A DNA stretch of 36,554 bases from Pseudomonadota bacterium (GCA_023428645.1 JAEYXD010000113.1:1-36554), one strand, 5' to 3'. Shown: positions 1 to 8,943, counted from the first letter of the stretch. Notes: generated by a model not told the origin, from the letters alone. Translations and numbers: made by a program.

Positions 1-464
1 ATCTCCTTGTCCTGCGCACGAAAGAACGCGTAACCGATGCTGAGGCGGAAATCGTCGATATCGAAGCTGCTCCTCGCCACCGCGTTGACGGGAATGTTCA
101 AGTTGCCCCATTGCACGGTTTTGGACAGCTGTTTCTCGTTATTCCGGTTGAGAGCGAAATATTCGGCCTCGAACTGAAAGCGCCTCGAGATGCGCCAGCG
201 AAAACTGTAGAGGCCGATGACGTCGTACTCGTCCAACCCCAAGTCATCCTCGAAGTCGATGAGCGCGCCCACGCCCAGGGTTCCCGAGTTGAGATTGGCG
301 GTCACATTGGATGCCGACCAAAGCGCGCCTGCGCTGAGATAGAAGCGATCCCTCATGATCGGATGATCGGGAACGGTGACCTCTTGCGCCGACGCGGGCT
401 GGGCGAACGGCAGGAGGCCAAGTCCCGCCCCGATCAACAACGCGCTTGCACACTCGAGTCTCAT
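1..464 (-). CDS. Outer-membrane beta-barrel protein, N-terminal part (runs off the window)
   Basis: A reading frame opens with ATG at 464 and continues without a stop to the window edge, giving about 154 residues. It starts with a signal peptide (MRLECASALLIGAGLGLL..., predicted cleavage after the ASA near residue 26). The mature part alternates polar and aromatic residues as in outer-membrane strands: RFYLSAGALW, YDVIGLYSFRWRIS, FQFEAEYFALNR and FRLSIGYAFF. It also has an acidic turn (DFEDDLGLDEYD) like the DDDLGL turn in the barrel protein at 3803-4456, so the two may be distant relatives. The product is probably a small porin-like or OmpW-like barrel in the outer membrane; its substrate cannot be read from the sequence. 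It lies downstream of the glucosidase on the same strand with about 150 nt between them, and has its own palindrome just upstream, so it is probably expressed separately. The C-terminus is missing, so the family stays open. Confidence 0.75.
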   Translation of the reverse strand, partial: MRLECASALLIGAGLGLLPFAQPASAQEVTVPDHPIMRDRFYLSAGALWSASNVTANLNSGTLGVGALIDFEDDLGLDEYDVIGLYSFRWRISRRFQFEAEYFALNRNNEKQLSKTVQWGNLNIPVNAVARSSFDIDDFRLSIGYAFFRAQDKE

Positions 465-483
465 CGCAACGCTCCGCTGCCCG

Positions 484-497
484 GCGTGACGTCACGC
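484..497. promoter_or_regulatory. Perfect 14-bp palindrome upstream of the barrel gene
   Basis: GCGTGACGTCACGC is a perfect inverted repeat centred 26 nt upstream of the ATG at 464. It lies in the gap between the glucosidase and the outer-membrane protein gene. Its size and position fit a dimeric repressor or activator site. No regulator gene is adjacent, so the partner is unknown. Confidence 0.4.
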
Positions 498-614
498 TAG
501 ACGCATCTCGCGACGTCAAAATCTGTAATGCGGGCACGAACGGCTGCATCGAGGCGCACGCGCACGGCCGCTGCACGAGGCGTCGACGCAGTGCAAGCTC
601 GCGGAGCGAGCGGC

Positions 615-3359
615 TCAACGCTCCGTCGGACGAGAGCCGCGACCATCACGCGGCGCAGCTCCGAGCGGCACCTCCGCGGCGGGTCTGCGCTCGAGCGATT
701 CCGTCGCACGCCGGCCGAGATCGAGCACCTGCTCGGGCCGCAGCACCTCGAACATCTGCAGCAGACGCGCGATGACGCCCGTCCATCCGGTTTGATGACT
801 CGCGCCGAGCCCGGCGCCGTTGTCGCCGTGGAAGTACTCGAAGAAGTACACGTAGTCACGCCAATGCGGATCGGACTGAAATTTCTCGGTGCCGCCGTAC
901 ACGGGGCGCCGGCCGCTCGTATCGCGCAGGAAGATCGCACCCAACCGGCGCGCGATCTCATGTGCCACCTCATAGAGATTGGCGTACACGCCGGAGCCCG
1001 TCGGGCATTCGACGCGAAACTCGTTCCCGTAGTAGCTGTAGTACTGCAGCAGCGCGCGGATGATGAGCGCATTGACGGGCATCCAGATCGGGCCGCGCCA
1101 ATTCGAATTGCCGCCGAACATGCCGGAGTCGGATTCCGCGGGCAGATAGCCCACGCGATACTCCTGGCCTGCCGCGCCGAACACATAGGGATGCTCGGCG
1201 TGATGACGCGATAGCGAGCGAATTCCGTAGGGGCTCAAGAACTCGTTCTCGTCCAGCATGCGTGCGAGCACGCGCCGCAGACGATTCTCGTCGAGAATCG
1301 CGGCCAGCAGCCGGCCGTTGTGTCCCGGCAGCAAGGGGTTGTGGATGCGTGCGCCGAGTTCTGGATGCGCCCTCAGGAACCCACGCACCTGTTCCGCGAC
1401 CTCGGGATACTTCGCGCGCAGTTCGCCCTCGTAAGTCGTGACCGCGCAGAACGGCAGCAGCCCGACCATCGAGCGCACCTTCAGCCGCACCGAGCGTCCA
1501 TCCGGCAGACACAGGACGTCATAGAAAAAGCCGTCCTCTTCATCCCACATGCCATCCCGGCCGTCGCCCGCCGATATGGATGCCGCGATCCACATGAAAT
1601 GCTCGAAGAACTTCGTGCACATCCGCACGTACGTCGGCCGCTGCAGCGCGAGCTCGATCGCGATCTCCAGCATGTTCTGGCAGAACAATGCCATCCACGC
1701 CGTGCCATCCGCCTGTTCCAGATGACCGCCGGTCGGCAACGGTGCGCTGCGATCGAACACGCCGATGTTGTCGAGCCCGAGAAAGCCGCCGTCGAAGACG
1801 TTCTTGCCGAAGCGATCCTTGCGGTTCACCCACCACGTGAAGTTGAGCAGGAGCGTATGAAACGATCGCTCGAGCCAGTCGATGTCGCCTCTACCGCGCC
1901 GCACCGCTTCGAGGCGATACGTGAAAATCGTCGACCACGCGTGCACCGGCGGGTTCACGTCGCCGAAATTCCACTCGTATGCCGGCAGTTGGCCGTTCGG
2001 GTGCAGGTACGTCCCGCGCAGCATCAGCTCCAGCTGATCCTTGCCGAAGTCCTCGTCGACGAGCGTCAGAGCCAGAATGTGAAACGCAAGGTCCCATGCG
2101 GCATACCAGGGGTACTCCCACTTGTCCGGCATCGAGATGATGTCGGCGTTGTGCAGGTGGCGCCACGCATCGTTCCTTGCGACGCGCCGGCGGCCGCGCA
2201 TCCAGCCCTCGATGTCATATAAATAGAACTGTTTCGTCCACATCATCCCCGCGAGCGCTTGCCGCATGACGTTCGCGGCGTCCTCGCTCAACGATGCAGG
2301 AATGATCGAGGCATAGAATTCATCGGCCTCGCGACGGCGCATTGCGAGCACCGCATCGAAATCATCGAACGGTCTGCGTTGCAATTGCGACGGCGCGACG
2401 TTCGTCAAGCGAAGGCGCAGCACGTGCGACTTGCCAGCGTCGATCTCGAGCGTGTAGTGCGCCGCGGATTTCGTGCCGAAACGCTGCGGGTTCACGGCAC
2501 CGCGCACCCCCCGGACGACGTAGTCATTGATCCCGTCCTTCACATACGGCCTGGGATTCGCGACACCCCACAGCCGCGACGAATTGGTCTCGTTCTCGGT
2601 GAACAGCAGCTCGACCGCATCCTGGCTGTACACGTAGCGCTCGCCCAGCCGCGCGTGTGAAGCCTCGATGATGCTTCCCGAGCCATTGCTGCCGAGCTGC
2701 CGCAAGAGCGGGCGTTCGCCAACCTCCTCGGAAGTCCACGTGTCGCGATACCAGAAGGTCGGCAGCACATGCAGCGGCGCACTCAAGGCGCCGCGATTCC
2801 AGATCGTGATCTGAATCAGAATGTCTTCCGGTGCTGCCTTCGCGTACTCGACGAACACATCGAAGTAGCGGTCCTCGTCGAATACGCCAGTATCGAGCAG
2901 CTCGTACTCGAACGCGCCGCGTCCGCGGCTGCGATTCGTGGACACGAGGTCGTCATAGGGATAGGCGCGCTGCGGGTACTTGTAGAGATACTTGCAGTAC
3001 GAATGCGTCGGCGTCGAATCGAGATAGAAGTAGTACTCCTTCACGTCTTCGCCATGATTGCCCTCGCTGTTCGTGAGCCCGAAGAGGCGCTCCTTCAGAA
3101 TGGGATCGGCTTCGTTCCACAACGCCAGCGCAACGCACAGCTGCTGGCGATCATCGCTGAAACCCGCCAGGCCGTCTTCGCCCCATCGATAGGCGCGCGA
3201 GCGCGCTTGGTCGTGCGTGAAGTCGTTCCATGCATCGCCGGTGTCGCTGTAGTCCTCGCGCACCGTTCCCCATTGGCGCTCGCTAAGGTACGGACCCCAT
3301 TTCTTCCAAGGCGCGGCGCCCCGGCGCGCAGCATTCAGCCGCTCGTGTTCGGCGTTCAT
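615..3359 (-). CDS. GH63-type (MGH1-like) glucosidase
   Basis: The 914-residue protein is a predicted cytoplasmic glycoside hydrolase, with no signal peptide (start MNAEHERLNAARRG). The N-terminal third carries motifs of the bacterial GH63/MGH1-like family (WGPYLSERQWGTVREDYS, WGEDGLAGFSDD, LFGLTNSEGNHGED). The C-terminal two thirds form the (alpha/alpha)6 catalytic barrel, with landmarks WDLAFHILAL, GGFLGLDNIGVFDRS and GNSNWRGPIWMPVNAL. Related proteins release glucose from alpha-glucosides or act on glucosylglycerate-type solutes; the substrate cannot be fixed here. The length matches the roughly 900-residue bacterial family. The start is supported by a GGAGA ribosome site 8 nt before the ATG at 3359. 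It is divergent from the 3803 barrel gene and precedes the partial barrel gene on the same strand. A small GC hairpin (597-611) sits just past the stop but has no T-run. Confidence 0.88.
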   Translation of the reverse strand: MNAEHERLNAARRGAAPWKKWGPYLSERQWGTVREDYSDTGDAWNDFTHDQARSRAYRWGEDGLAGFSDDRQQLCVALALWNEADPILKERLFGLTNSEGNHGEDVKEYYFYLDSTPTHSYCKYLYKYPQRAYPYDDLVSTNRSRGRGAFEYELLDTGVFDEDRYFDVFVEYAKAAPEDILIQITIWNRGALSAPLHVLPTFWYRDTWTSEEVGERPLLRQLGSNGSGSIIEASHARLGERYVYSQDAVELLFTENETNSSRLWGVANPRPYVKDGINDYVVRGVRGAVNPQRFGTKSAAHYTLEIDAGKSHVLRLRLTNVAPSQLQRRPFDDFDAVLAMRRREADEFYASIIPASLSEDAANVMRQALAGMMWTKQFYLYDIEGWMRGRRRVARNDAWRHLHNADIISMPDKWEYPWYAAWDLAFHILALTLVDEDFGKDQLELMLRGTYLHPNGQLPAYEWNFGDVNPPVHAWSTIFTYRLEAVRRGRGDIDWLERSFHTLLLNFTWWVNRKDRFGKNVFDGGFLGLDNIGVFDRSAPLPTGGHLEQADGTAWMALFCQNMLEIAIELALQRPTYVRMCTKFFEHFMWIAASISAGDGRDGMWDEEDGFFYDVLCLPDGRSVRLKVRSMVGLLPFCAVTTYEGELRAKYPEVAEQVRGFLRAHPELGARIHNPLLPGHNGRLLAAILDENRLRRVLARMLDENEFLSPYGIRSLSRHHAEHPYVFGAAGQEYRVGYLPAESDSGMFGGNSNWRGPIWMPVNALIIRALLQYYSYYGNEFRVECPTGSGVYANLYEVAHEIARRLGAIFLRDTSGRRPVYGGTEKFQSDPHWRDYVYFFEYFHGDNGAGLGASHQTGWTGVIARLLQMFEVLRPEQVLDLGRRATESLERRPAAEVPLGAAPRDGRGSRPTER

Positions 3360-3802
3360 GAGTTGTTCTCCGGTTAGTCCCGCTCATGCCGTCGAGACGA
3401 CAGCACCCTCCGCGCCATGCTGCGAGGCGCATCCGTCGCCAGCAATACGAGTGAGGGGCAGCGGCTCGACGATCGCATTTATGCCGTTAGGTACAGGGGG
3501 CACCGCGCTTGCACAACGCCTCGAAGCGGCGAGGCGCGTGGCTTGTCACTCTTGGCGCCTACTCGCTCTTGGCTGAACGAGCCGCCGCCATGCAGTCAGC
3601 TCGCACGACCGTCCTCACACACGTCCTCATCCTCGGCAGTGGATTTCGAGGACGACGACCCCGCGGCCATATGCAGCAAGGCGTTTAGCGCCAGAGCAAT
3701 CGTGAACCTCCACCTGAGGCGCGTCACGCGCACGGCCATCGCTGCGTTCCGCATGCGCCGATCGCCGCCACACCATCCCCACTCACGCAGGAGACTCAAG
3801 CC
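3360..3802. other. 443-nt divergent intergenic region
   Basis: This gap separates the glucosidase (minus) from the barrel gene (plus) and should hold both promoters. I find no convincing gene in it; the open frames crossing it are shadows of neighbours. A 7-bp hairpin (CGCCTCG, 6-nt loop, CGAGGCG) lies at 3517-3536. The CAGGAG ribosome site of the 3803 gene lies at the right end. No strong -35/-10 pair stands out. Confidence 0.5.
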
Positions 3803-4456
3803 ATGCACCCTCGCCACTTCGCCACCATCGCTGTACTCGCGCTCGCCTGCGGCATCGCGCACGCCGAACGCGAACCTGGTTGGGAATTCGGCGCCGAAGC
3901 CATCTATCAGTTCTCCACGGATGTCGATTTCAAGCGTGGCTCCGCCGCCTCTCTCGATGACGACCTCGGTCTCGCGATCGTGTTCGCCTATCGCTTCAAC
4001 AACCGCTTCGATCTGCAATTCAGTCTCGACTGGAACACGGTCGACTACGACGTCACGGTGGCACCCGGCGGCGAAGGTCTGCTCGGCTTCACGGGCCGGG
4101 GCGATCTGGAATCGTTCACGCCGCGAGTCGCCGGGACTTTCAATATTCTGGAAGGCGACATCACGCCCTATATCACCGCGGGCGCCGGCTGGGCCTTCAT
4201 CGACACGAACATTCCCAACGGACCGCCGGAAACCTCGTGCTGGTGGGATCCGTGGTGGGGCTATTACTGCGGCACGTTCCAGAACACGCGCAGCGTCGAC
4301 AATCTGACTTACAACGTCGGCGCCGGCGTGCGCTGGGATGTCTCCGACACGATCACGCTGAAGCTCGGCTACAACCGCAACTGGCTCGATCTCAAGCAAG
4401 CGAGCGGCACGCCGGGCTTCGATCAAATACGGCTGGGAGTCTACGGGCGCTACTGA
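3803..4456 (+). CDS. OmpW-like outer-membrane beta-barrel protein
   Basis: The 217-residue protein has a clear signal peptide (MHPRHFATIAVLALACGIAHA, cleavage before EREPGW). The mature chain reads as eight or so amphipathic strands: WEFGAEAIYQFSTDV, LGLAIVFAYRFN, FDLQFSLDWNTVDYDV, DITPYITAGAGWAFIDT, LTYNVGAGVRWDVSD and ITLKLGYNRNWLDL. It ends in a basic aromatic Tyr (GVYGRY), as outer-membrane barrels commonly do. The layout and length fit OmpW/OprG or the outer-membrane beta-barrel (PF13505) group. A Trp-rich loop holds a Cys pair (CWWDPWWGYYC), perhaps a surface disulfide. The ribosome site is CAGGAG about 9 nt before the ATG. It may head the operon that continues with the DUF3302 gene 25 nt downstream. 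The ligand is unknown. Confidence 0.85.
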   Translation: MHPRHFATIAVLALACGIAHAEREPGWEFGAEAIYQFSTDVDFKRGSAASLDDDLGLAIVFAYRFNNRFDLQFSLDWNTVDYDVTVAPGGEGLLGFTGRGDLESFTPRVAGTFNILEGDITPYITAGAGWAFIDTNIPNGPPETSCWWDPWWGYYCGTFQNTRSVDNLTYNVGAGVRWDVSDTITLKLGYNRNWLDLKQASGTPGFDQIRLGVYGRY

Positions 4457-4481
4457 AGCGAGGCTCGCGGCGGGTGGTTTC

Positions 4482-4976
4482 ATGCCGATCGCGACGACAC
4501 TACGGCATCGACTTCACGGCGGCCAGCACACCGCCCTGGCCACGCTGCTGAGCCTGTCGCTCGTCACGGACGCCCGCGCTTCGCTGTTCTCCGGAGAGAC
4601 GCTCGATACGGTTGCGAACGTGCTCTCCTGGATCGTCCTCGTCATCGCGCCGATCATCGGCATCGGCGTGTTCTGGATGGTGCACATTCTCCCGGAGCGG
4701 ATTGCCGAACAGCGCCATCATCCGCAAGTCGGCGCGATCAAGACGCTCTGCCTGCTGTCGCTGTTCTTCGGCGGCCTGCTCTGGCCGCTGGCCTGGCTCT
4801 GGGCGTACACCAAGCCCGTGCTGCACAAGATCGCGTACGGCACGGACAAGCACGACCCCGGCGAAGTCGTGAACGAGGCGCAGGTCGAAGACGTCGTCGT
4901 CGAAGCGTCCGAGCCGAGGCAGCCGGAACCCACACCGCCCCAGCCCACGCGCGGAACGCCCGCCGACAAACGCTAG
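4482..4976 (+). CDS. DUF3302 inner-membrane protein (YiaW/YibI-like)
   Basis: The protein has 164 residues. An N-terminal hydrophobic segment ends in DARAS and resembles a signal peptide. Two strong transmembrane segments follow (VLSWIVLVIAPIIGIGVFWMV and CLLSLFFGGLLWPLAWLWAY). Between them lies the signature of the DUF3302 family, LPERIAEQRHHPQVGAIKTL, which parallels the conserved HxIPxxIAxxRxHPHQxAI stretch of E. coli YiaW/YibI. The C-terminus is an acidic then Pro-rich cytoplasmic tail (EPTPPQPTRG). In E. coli the homologues are also paired with an HlyD-like gene (yiaV, yibH), and the same pairing occurs here 9 nt downstream. That supports a role as a small partner of the adaptor, but no biochemical function is established. 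A GGGTGG stretch precedes the ATG. Confidence 0.82.
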   Translation: MPIATTLRHRLHGGQHTALATLLSLSLVTDARASLFSGETLDTVANVLSWIVLVIAPIIGIGVFWMVHILPERIAEQRHHPQVGAIKTLCLLSLFFGGLLWPLAWLWAYTKPVLHKIAYGTDKHDPGEVVNEAQVEDVVVEASEPRQPEPTPPQPTRGTPADKR

Positions 4977-4985
4977 GAGCGCCAC

Positions 4986-6167
4986 ATGGAATTGCTGCTG
5001 CTCGGCATCTACTCCGCCATCGTGTGGTTGATCTTCTTCAAGTTCAAATGGCTGCCGTGGAACACGGTGAGCCAGGTCATCGTCATCACGATCCCGGTCA
5101 TCGGCATCGCGGCGCTGATCCTGTATCTCAACGTCGTCGCGCCCTCCTCGAGCGACGTTCGCGTCGTCAACTACGTCGTCCCGATCAACCCGAGCGTGAA
5201 CGGCATGGTGACGGAAGTGCCGATCGAGCCGAATCGGCCGATCGCCAAGGGCGAGATCCTGTTCAAGATCGACCCGACGCCGTTCGAGCTGGAAGTGAGA
5301 GGGCTCGAAGCGCAGCTCCAGCAGCTCGATGTCCAGCTCATCACCGCGAACGCGAACCAGCGCGGACTGTCGCAGCAGCTGCGCAACGCGAGCAGCACGC
5401 GCCAGGCGATCGAGTCGCAGCTGTCGCTCGCACGCATGCGCGAGCAGCAGCAACGCGAGCTTGCCGCGAGCGGCGCGGGCAGCCAGTTCGAGTTCGAACA
5501 GGCCCAGACCGAGCTCGCCAGCCTGACGGCGCAGCTCGCCGCGGCGAACGCAAGCGAATCACAAGTGCGCGAAAAGCTGTCGGCGCAGACACCCGCGGGC
5601 GAACTGGACGAGATTGCCAGCGTGAAGGCACAGATCGCGCGGCTCGAAGCGCAACTGAAGGACGCGCGCTGGCGGCTCGAGCAAACGACGTACCGCGCTC
5701 CGGCGAACGGCAGTGTCGTCGCGCTGGCGCTGCGTCCCGGTGCGATGGCCGTGCTCTTTCCCATGACGCCGGTCATGACGTACGTCGAAGACGAGCAATG
5801 GATCATGGCGATCTTCAGCCAGAACGAAGTCCGCAAGATCAAGCCGGGCCAGGAGGCCGAGATCATCATGAAGATGTATCCGGGCCGCGTCATCAAGTGC
5901 AAGGTCGATTCGATCATGTGGGCGACGGCGCAAGGCCAGCTGCCGATCGGCGGCGCGAGTACGACAGCCGGCATCGCGCCGATACCCCCGCTCAGCCTCG
6001 CCGTTCGCCTGTTGAAGGACGGACCCGATGCGAACCTGTTCCTCGCGTCGGGCGCGCAAGGCTCCGGCGCGATCTACACGGACAGCGGCAAGCCAGTGCA
6101 CATTCTCCGCAAGATCATGCTGCGGGTCGGCACGAAGATCGATTGGCTCGTCTTGAAGCTGCACTAG
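4986..6167 (+). CDS. HlyD-family membrane-fusion (adaptor) protein, YibH/YiaV-like
   Basis: The 393-residue protein has two N-terminal hydrophobic segments (LLLLGIYSAIVWLIFF and VIVITIPVIGIAALILYLNVV). This is typical of the YibH/YiaV branch and differs from the single anchor of AcrA or EmrA. The barrel-sandwich half-motif follows (VPINPSVNGMVTEVPIEPNR with IAKGEILFKIDPTPFE), then a long coiled-coil hairpin (about residues 100-230, rich in Gln, Ala and Glu), then the second lipoyl half (TTYRAPANGSVVALALRPG) and a beta-barrel domain. Such proteins span the periplasm between an inner-membrane transporter and an outer-membrane channel. AGGAG lies 7 nt before the ATG. The gene sits between its DUF3302 partner and an outer-membrane factor, so a three-part export complex is likely. 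No RND, ABC or MFS pump is encoded beside it. Confidence 0.88.
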   Translation: MELLLLGIYSAIVWLIFFKFKWLPWNTVSQVIVITIPVIGIAALILYLNVVAPSSSDVRVVNYVVPINPSVNGMVTEVPIEPNRPIAKGEILFKIDPTPFELEVRGLEAQLQQLDVQLITANANQRGLSQQLRNASSTRQAIESQLSLARMREQQQRELAASGAGSQFEFEQAQTELASLTAQLAAANASESQVREKLSAQTPAGELDEIASVKAQIARLEAQLKDARWRLEQTTYRAPANGSVVALALRPGAMAVLFPMTPVMTYVEDEQWIMAIFSQNEVRKIKPGQEAEIIMKMYPGRVIKCKVDSIMWATAQGQLPIGGASTTAGIAPIPPLSLAVRLLKDGPDANLFLASGAQGSGAIYTDSGKPVHILRKIMLRVGTKIDWLVLKLH

Positions 6168-6178
6168 AGGAGTGTGCG

Positions 6179-7678
6179 ATGTGTCGCTCGAGGCTCAGCG
6201 CTCTGAGACCAGCACGGAGCTCGTCTCGCCCACCCGCACTCACCTGCCTGCTTGCGGCCGTGACGTTCGTGAGCGGCTGCGCGACGCAGCCGCCGCCGAC
6301 GAGCCCGGACATTCGCCGGCAAGCACTTCCAGGCGTCACCGTCGGAGGTCCCTGGCATGCTGTCACGACATCGACGAGCAATGAGCGGCAAGCGCTGCAG
6401 GACGACTGGCTCAGCACCTTCCGCGACGCGACGCTCGATGCGCTCGTGCGCGAGGCAATGACGAACAATCCGGATCTGCGCGCCGCGAGCGCGAAAGTTG
6501 AACAAGCCTCGCAATATTTCGCCGTCTCCGAATCCGCGCTACGTCCGTCCGCCGGCCTGTTCGGCACAGGCGGCTCGAAAACAGGCGGCGGCGGCGATGC
6601 GACCTCCGCGTTGCAAGCCGTCGTGCTCAGCGCGTCATGGGAGCTCGACGTGTGGGGCCGCCTGCGCTATGCGCGCAATGCCGCGCGCGAAAGTTATCTC
6701 TCCGCCCAGGCCGACTACGAGTTCGCGCGTCAGTCGCTGGCCGCCACGGTGGCCAAGGCATGGTTCACCGCGAGTCAGTTGTCGATTACCGCGCGCGCCG
6801 CCGCGGACACGCTCGAGGCGACGCGCCAGTTGCAGTCGTTCGCGGAAGCCCGGCAGCGCATTGGCCCGGGTACCGAGGCGGAAATCGTGCTGGCACGCGC
6901 GCGGGTATATGAAGCCGAGAGCGCGCTGCGTAAAATTGAATTCAGCCGCGGACAGGCCTTGCGCGCACTGGAGCTGCTGGTCGGGCGCTATCCAGCGACC
7001 GAGCTCGCGGCGCGCGAACAACTCCCCGCGCTGCCCGACGCCGTTCCACTCGGCGTGCCGCTGCAGATGCTGGAGCGCCGGCCCGACATCATCGCGGCCG
7101 AGCGCCGCGTCGCCGCGGCATTCAATCGGGTCGGCGAAGCGAAAGCGGCGCGGCTGCCGCAACTCACGCTCACGTTGAGCATCGGCGCGTACGCCAGTGA
7201 GATTCTGGAGCTGCGGGAAGATTTCGAGAATCCGGTCGGCGGGCTCGGCGGCCGCCTGCTCGCGCCGATCTATCAGGGCGGCGCGCTCGAGGCCAAGGTA
7301 CGGATTCGAACGGCCGAGCAGAAGGAAGCCGTGGCCGACTACGCGCGGGTCGCCCTGCGTGCGCTCAACGATGTCGAAGATGCGCTTGCCGCGAGTGAGT
7401 CGCTCGGGGCACGGGTCACGCTCCTGTCCCGCGCCTTGGACGAGCAGACGCGGGCCCTGGAGCTCACGAGCACGCAACTGCGCATTGGACGCGCGGATCG
7501 GCGCGCGTTGGAACAGCAACGCCTCAACGTCAATGCAGCACGCGTCGCGCTCGTCGGTGTGCAGGCCGAGCAGCTCGCGGCGCGCGTCAATCTCCATCTC
7601 GCGCTCGGCGGCAGCTTCGACGCCGTGGAACGAAGTGCAGCGACACACACGGGTGTCACTCACCCGCTGGAGAGATGA
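6179..7678 (+). CDS. NodT-family outer-membrane efflux lipoprotein
   Basis: The ATG at 6179, preceded by AGGAG and 11 nt after the adaptor stop, gives 499 residues. The frame is open far upstream, but that stretch only shadows the adaptor gene. The start produces a lipoprotein signal with lipobox VSGC and lipidated Cys34. Two outer-membrane-factor repeats follow. The first contains WLSTFRDATLDALVREAMTN and NPDLRAASAKVEQA; the second contains LGVPLQMLERRPDIIAAERR, then GEAKAARLPQLTLTLSIGAY and YQGGALEAKVRIRTAEQ. These match OprM/NodT-type TolC-like channels. The role is the outer-membrane exit duct for a tripartite pump, presumably with the HlyD protein upstream. It could also serve the EmrAB-type pump at 27804-31682, which has no outer-membrane factor of its own. 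Its stop overlaps the next gene by ATGA. Confidence 0.93.
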   Translation: MCRSRLSALRPARSSSRPPALTCLLAAVTFVSGCATQPPPTSPDIRRQALPGVTVGGPWHAVTTSTSNERQALQDDWLSTFRDATLDALVREAMTNNPDLRAASAKVEQASQYFAVSESALRPSAGLFGTGGSKTGGGGDATSALQAVVLSASWELDVWGRLRYARNAARESYLSAQADYEFARQSLAATVAKAWFTASQLSITARAAADTLEATRQLQSFAEARQRIGPGTEAEIVLARARVYEAESALRKIEFSRGQALRALELLVGRYPATELAAREQLPALPDAVPLGVPLQMLERRPDIIAAERRVAAAFNRVGEAKAARLPQLTLTLSIGAYASEILELREDFENPVGGLGGRLLAPIYQGGALEAKVRIRTAEQKEAVADYARVALRALNDVEDALAASESLGARVTLLSRALDEQTRALELTSTQLRIGRADRRALEQQRLNVNAARVALVGVQAEQLAARVNLHLALGGSFDAVERSAATHTGVTHPLER

Positions 7679-8823
7679 ACATGGCGCAGCCATCCTCTGG
7701 CGAGGTCATTCGCATTGCCCTGCTGATCGTCGTGCTCGGCTGCTTGATCGCTGGCAGCTTCTGGACGCTGCTGCCCTTCCTCGGCGAATTGATCTGGGCG
7801 GCGACGATCGTGGTTGCAACGTGGCCGCTCCTGCTGCGTCTTCAGCGCAGCATGGGCGGCCGCCGCTGGCTCGCGACGACGATCATGTCGGTCGTCATTC
7901 TGATCGTCGTGATCGCGCCCATCTTCTACGCGGTCCACGCCGTGCTCGACGCCATCACTCACGGCACCGACGTCGTGCGCGAGTTCCTCTCCGACGGGCT
8001 CGGCCCACCGCCTGCCTGGGTCGACAACATCCCTGTTGCCGGACCACGAATCGCCCAGCGGTGGTCGGAGCTTGCGGCGGGCGGGCCGAAGGAGCTGCAG
8101 GAGGCCGTGCAGCCTTACGCGCGCGAAGCGGCGAGCACGGTCGTGGCCGCCACGGGCGGGCTCGGCACCACGGTATTGCACCTGGTCATCACGATCGTTC
8201 TCACCGTGATCCTGTACTCGACCGGAGAGATCGCTGCGCGCGGACTGCTTGCCTTCGGCTATCGCATGGGTCGTGAACGCGGCGAGCGCACGGTTCGGCT
8301 CGCGGGGCAAGCCGTCCGCAGCGTCGCGCTCGGCATTCTCGTCACGGCGCTCGTGCAATCGATTCTGGCGGGGCTCGCGCTGTGGATCACGGGTGTGCCG
8401 CGTCCTGGCCTGCTCGGCGCGCTCGCGTTCGCGCTCGGCGTCGCGCAAATCGGACCACTGCCGATCATGGTCGCCGGCGTCATCTGGCTGTATGTCAAAG
8501 GCAGCGTGATGACGGCCGTTGTATTGCTCGTGCTGAGCATTCCGATCGTTGCGCTCGACAACGTGCTGCGACCGATTCTGATTCGACGCGGCGTGCAGCT
8601 GCCGATGTTGCTCATCATCGCCGGCGTCGTCGGCGGACTGATCAGCTTCGGCGTCATCGGACTGTTCGTGGGCCCCGTCGTCCTCGCAGCCGCCTACACG
8701 TTGACAAAGGATTGGATCGCCGAAGGCTGGCCGGACGACACATCGAAGCGAGCCGCCGATGATGCATCCGCAACCGCCACGGAGACCGAAGTGCACGACA
8801 TCGCGCGCGATCCGGGCAGGTGA
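7675..8823 (+). CDS. AI-2E/PerM-family transporter (YdiK-like)
   Basis: The 382-residue polytopic inner-membrane protein belongs to PF01594, a family named for an AI-2 exporter but with mostly unknown substrates. Hydrophobic segments include IRIALLIVVLGCLIAGSFW, ATTIMSVVILIVVIAPIFYA, LVITIVLTVILYS, ILVTALVQSILAGLAL, LLGALAFALGVAQIGPLPI and MLLIIAGVVGGLISFGVIGL. The C-terminal family signature is present (DNVLRPILIRRG..., GVIGLFVGPVVLA). The ATG at 7675 overlaps the stop of the outer-membrane factor by 4 nt, which implies translational coupling; an alternative ATG lies two codons in, at 7681. Coupling to an adaptor plus outer-membrane channel suggests it works with them. Whether it acts as their pump is an inference. 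Confidence 0.88.
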   Translation: MNMAQPSSGEVIRIALLIVVLGCLIAGSFWTLLPFLGELIWAATIVVATWPLLLRLQRSMGGRRWLATTIMSVVILIVVIAPIFYAVHAVLDAITHGTDVVREFLSDGLGPPPAWVDNIPVAGPRIAQRWSELAAGGPKELQEAVQPYAREAASTVVAATGGLGTTVLHLVITIVLTVILYSTGEIAARGLLAFGYRMGRERGERTVRLAGQAVRSVALGILVTALVQSILAGLALWITGVPRPGLLGALAFALGVAQIGPLPIMVAGVIWLYVKGSVMTAVVLLVLSIPIVALDNVLRPILIRRGVQLPMLLIIAGVVGGLISFGVIGLFVGPVVLAAAYTLTKDWIAEGWPDDTSKRAADDASATATETEVHDIARDPGR

Positions 8824-8943
8824 TCGATTTCCGTCCGGTGCCCTTGATGCGGATGTCGACGCGCGGCCAGCGTCGCTACCGTGCAGCGATTCCTTCCGGT
8901 CCGCGACACCTCCAAGCGGACACGTATCGCCCGAGAACGCATC

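Noticed and set aside
597..611. GCTCG-CTCCG-CGAGC hairpin right after the glucosidase stop as a terminator
   Set aside because: Only 5 bp and no T-run on the minus strand; too weak to call.
4500..5453. A 317-codon minus-strand frame across the DUF3302 and adaptor genes
   Set aside because: Asp/Arg repeats without a fold; the plus-strand genes have ribosome sites and family motifs.
5024..6178. Upstream extension of the outer-membrane lipoprotein frame
   Set aside because: It overlaps the adaptor gene in another frame and would bury the lipoprotein signal. The ATG at 6179 has AGGAG and a lipobox.
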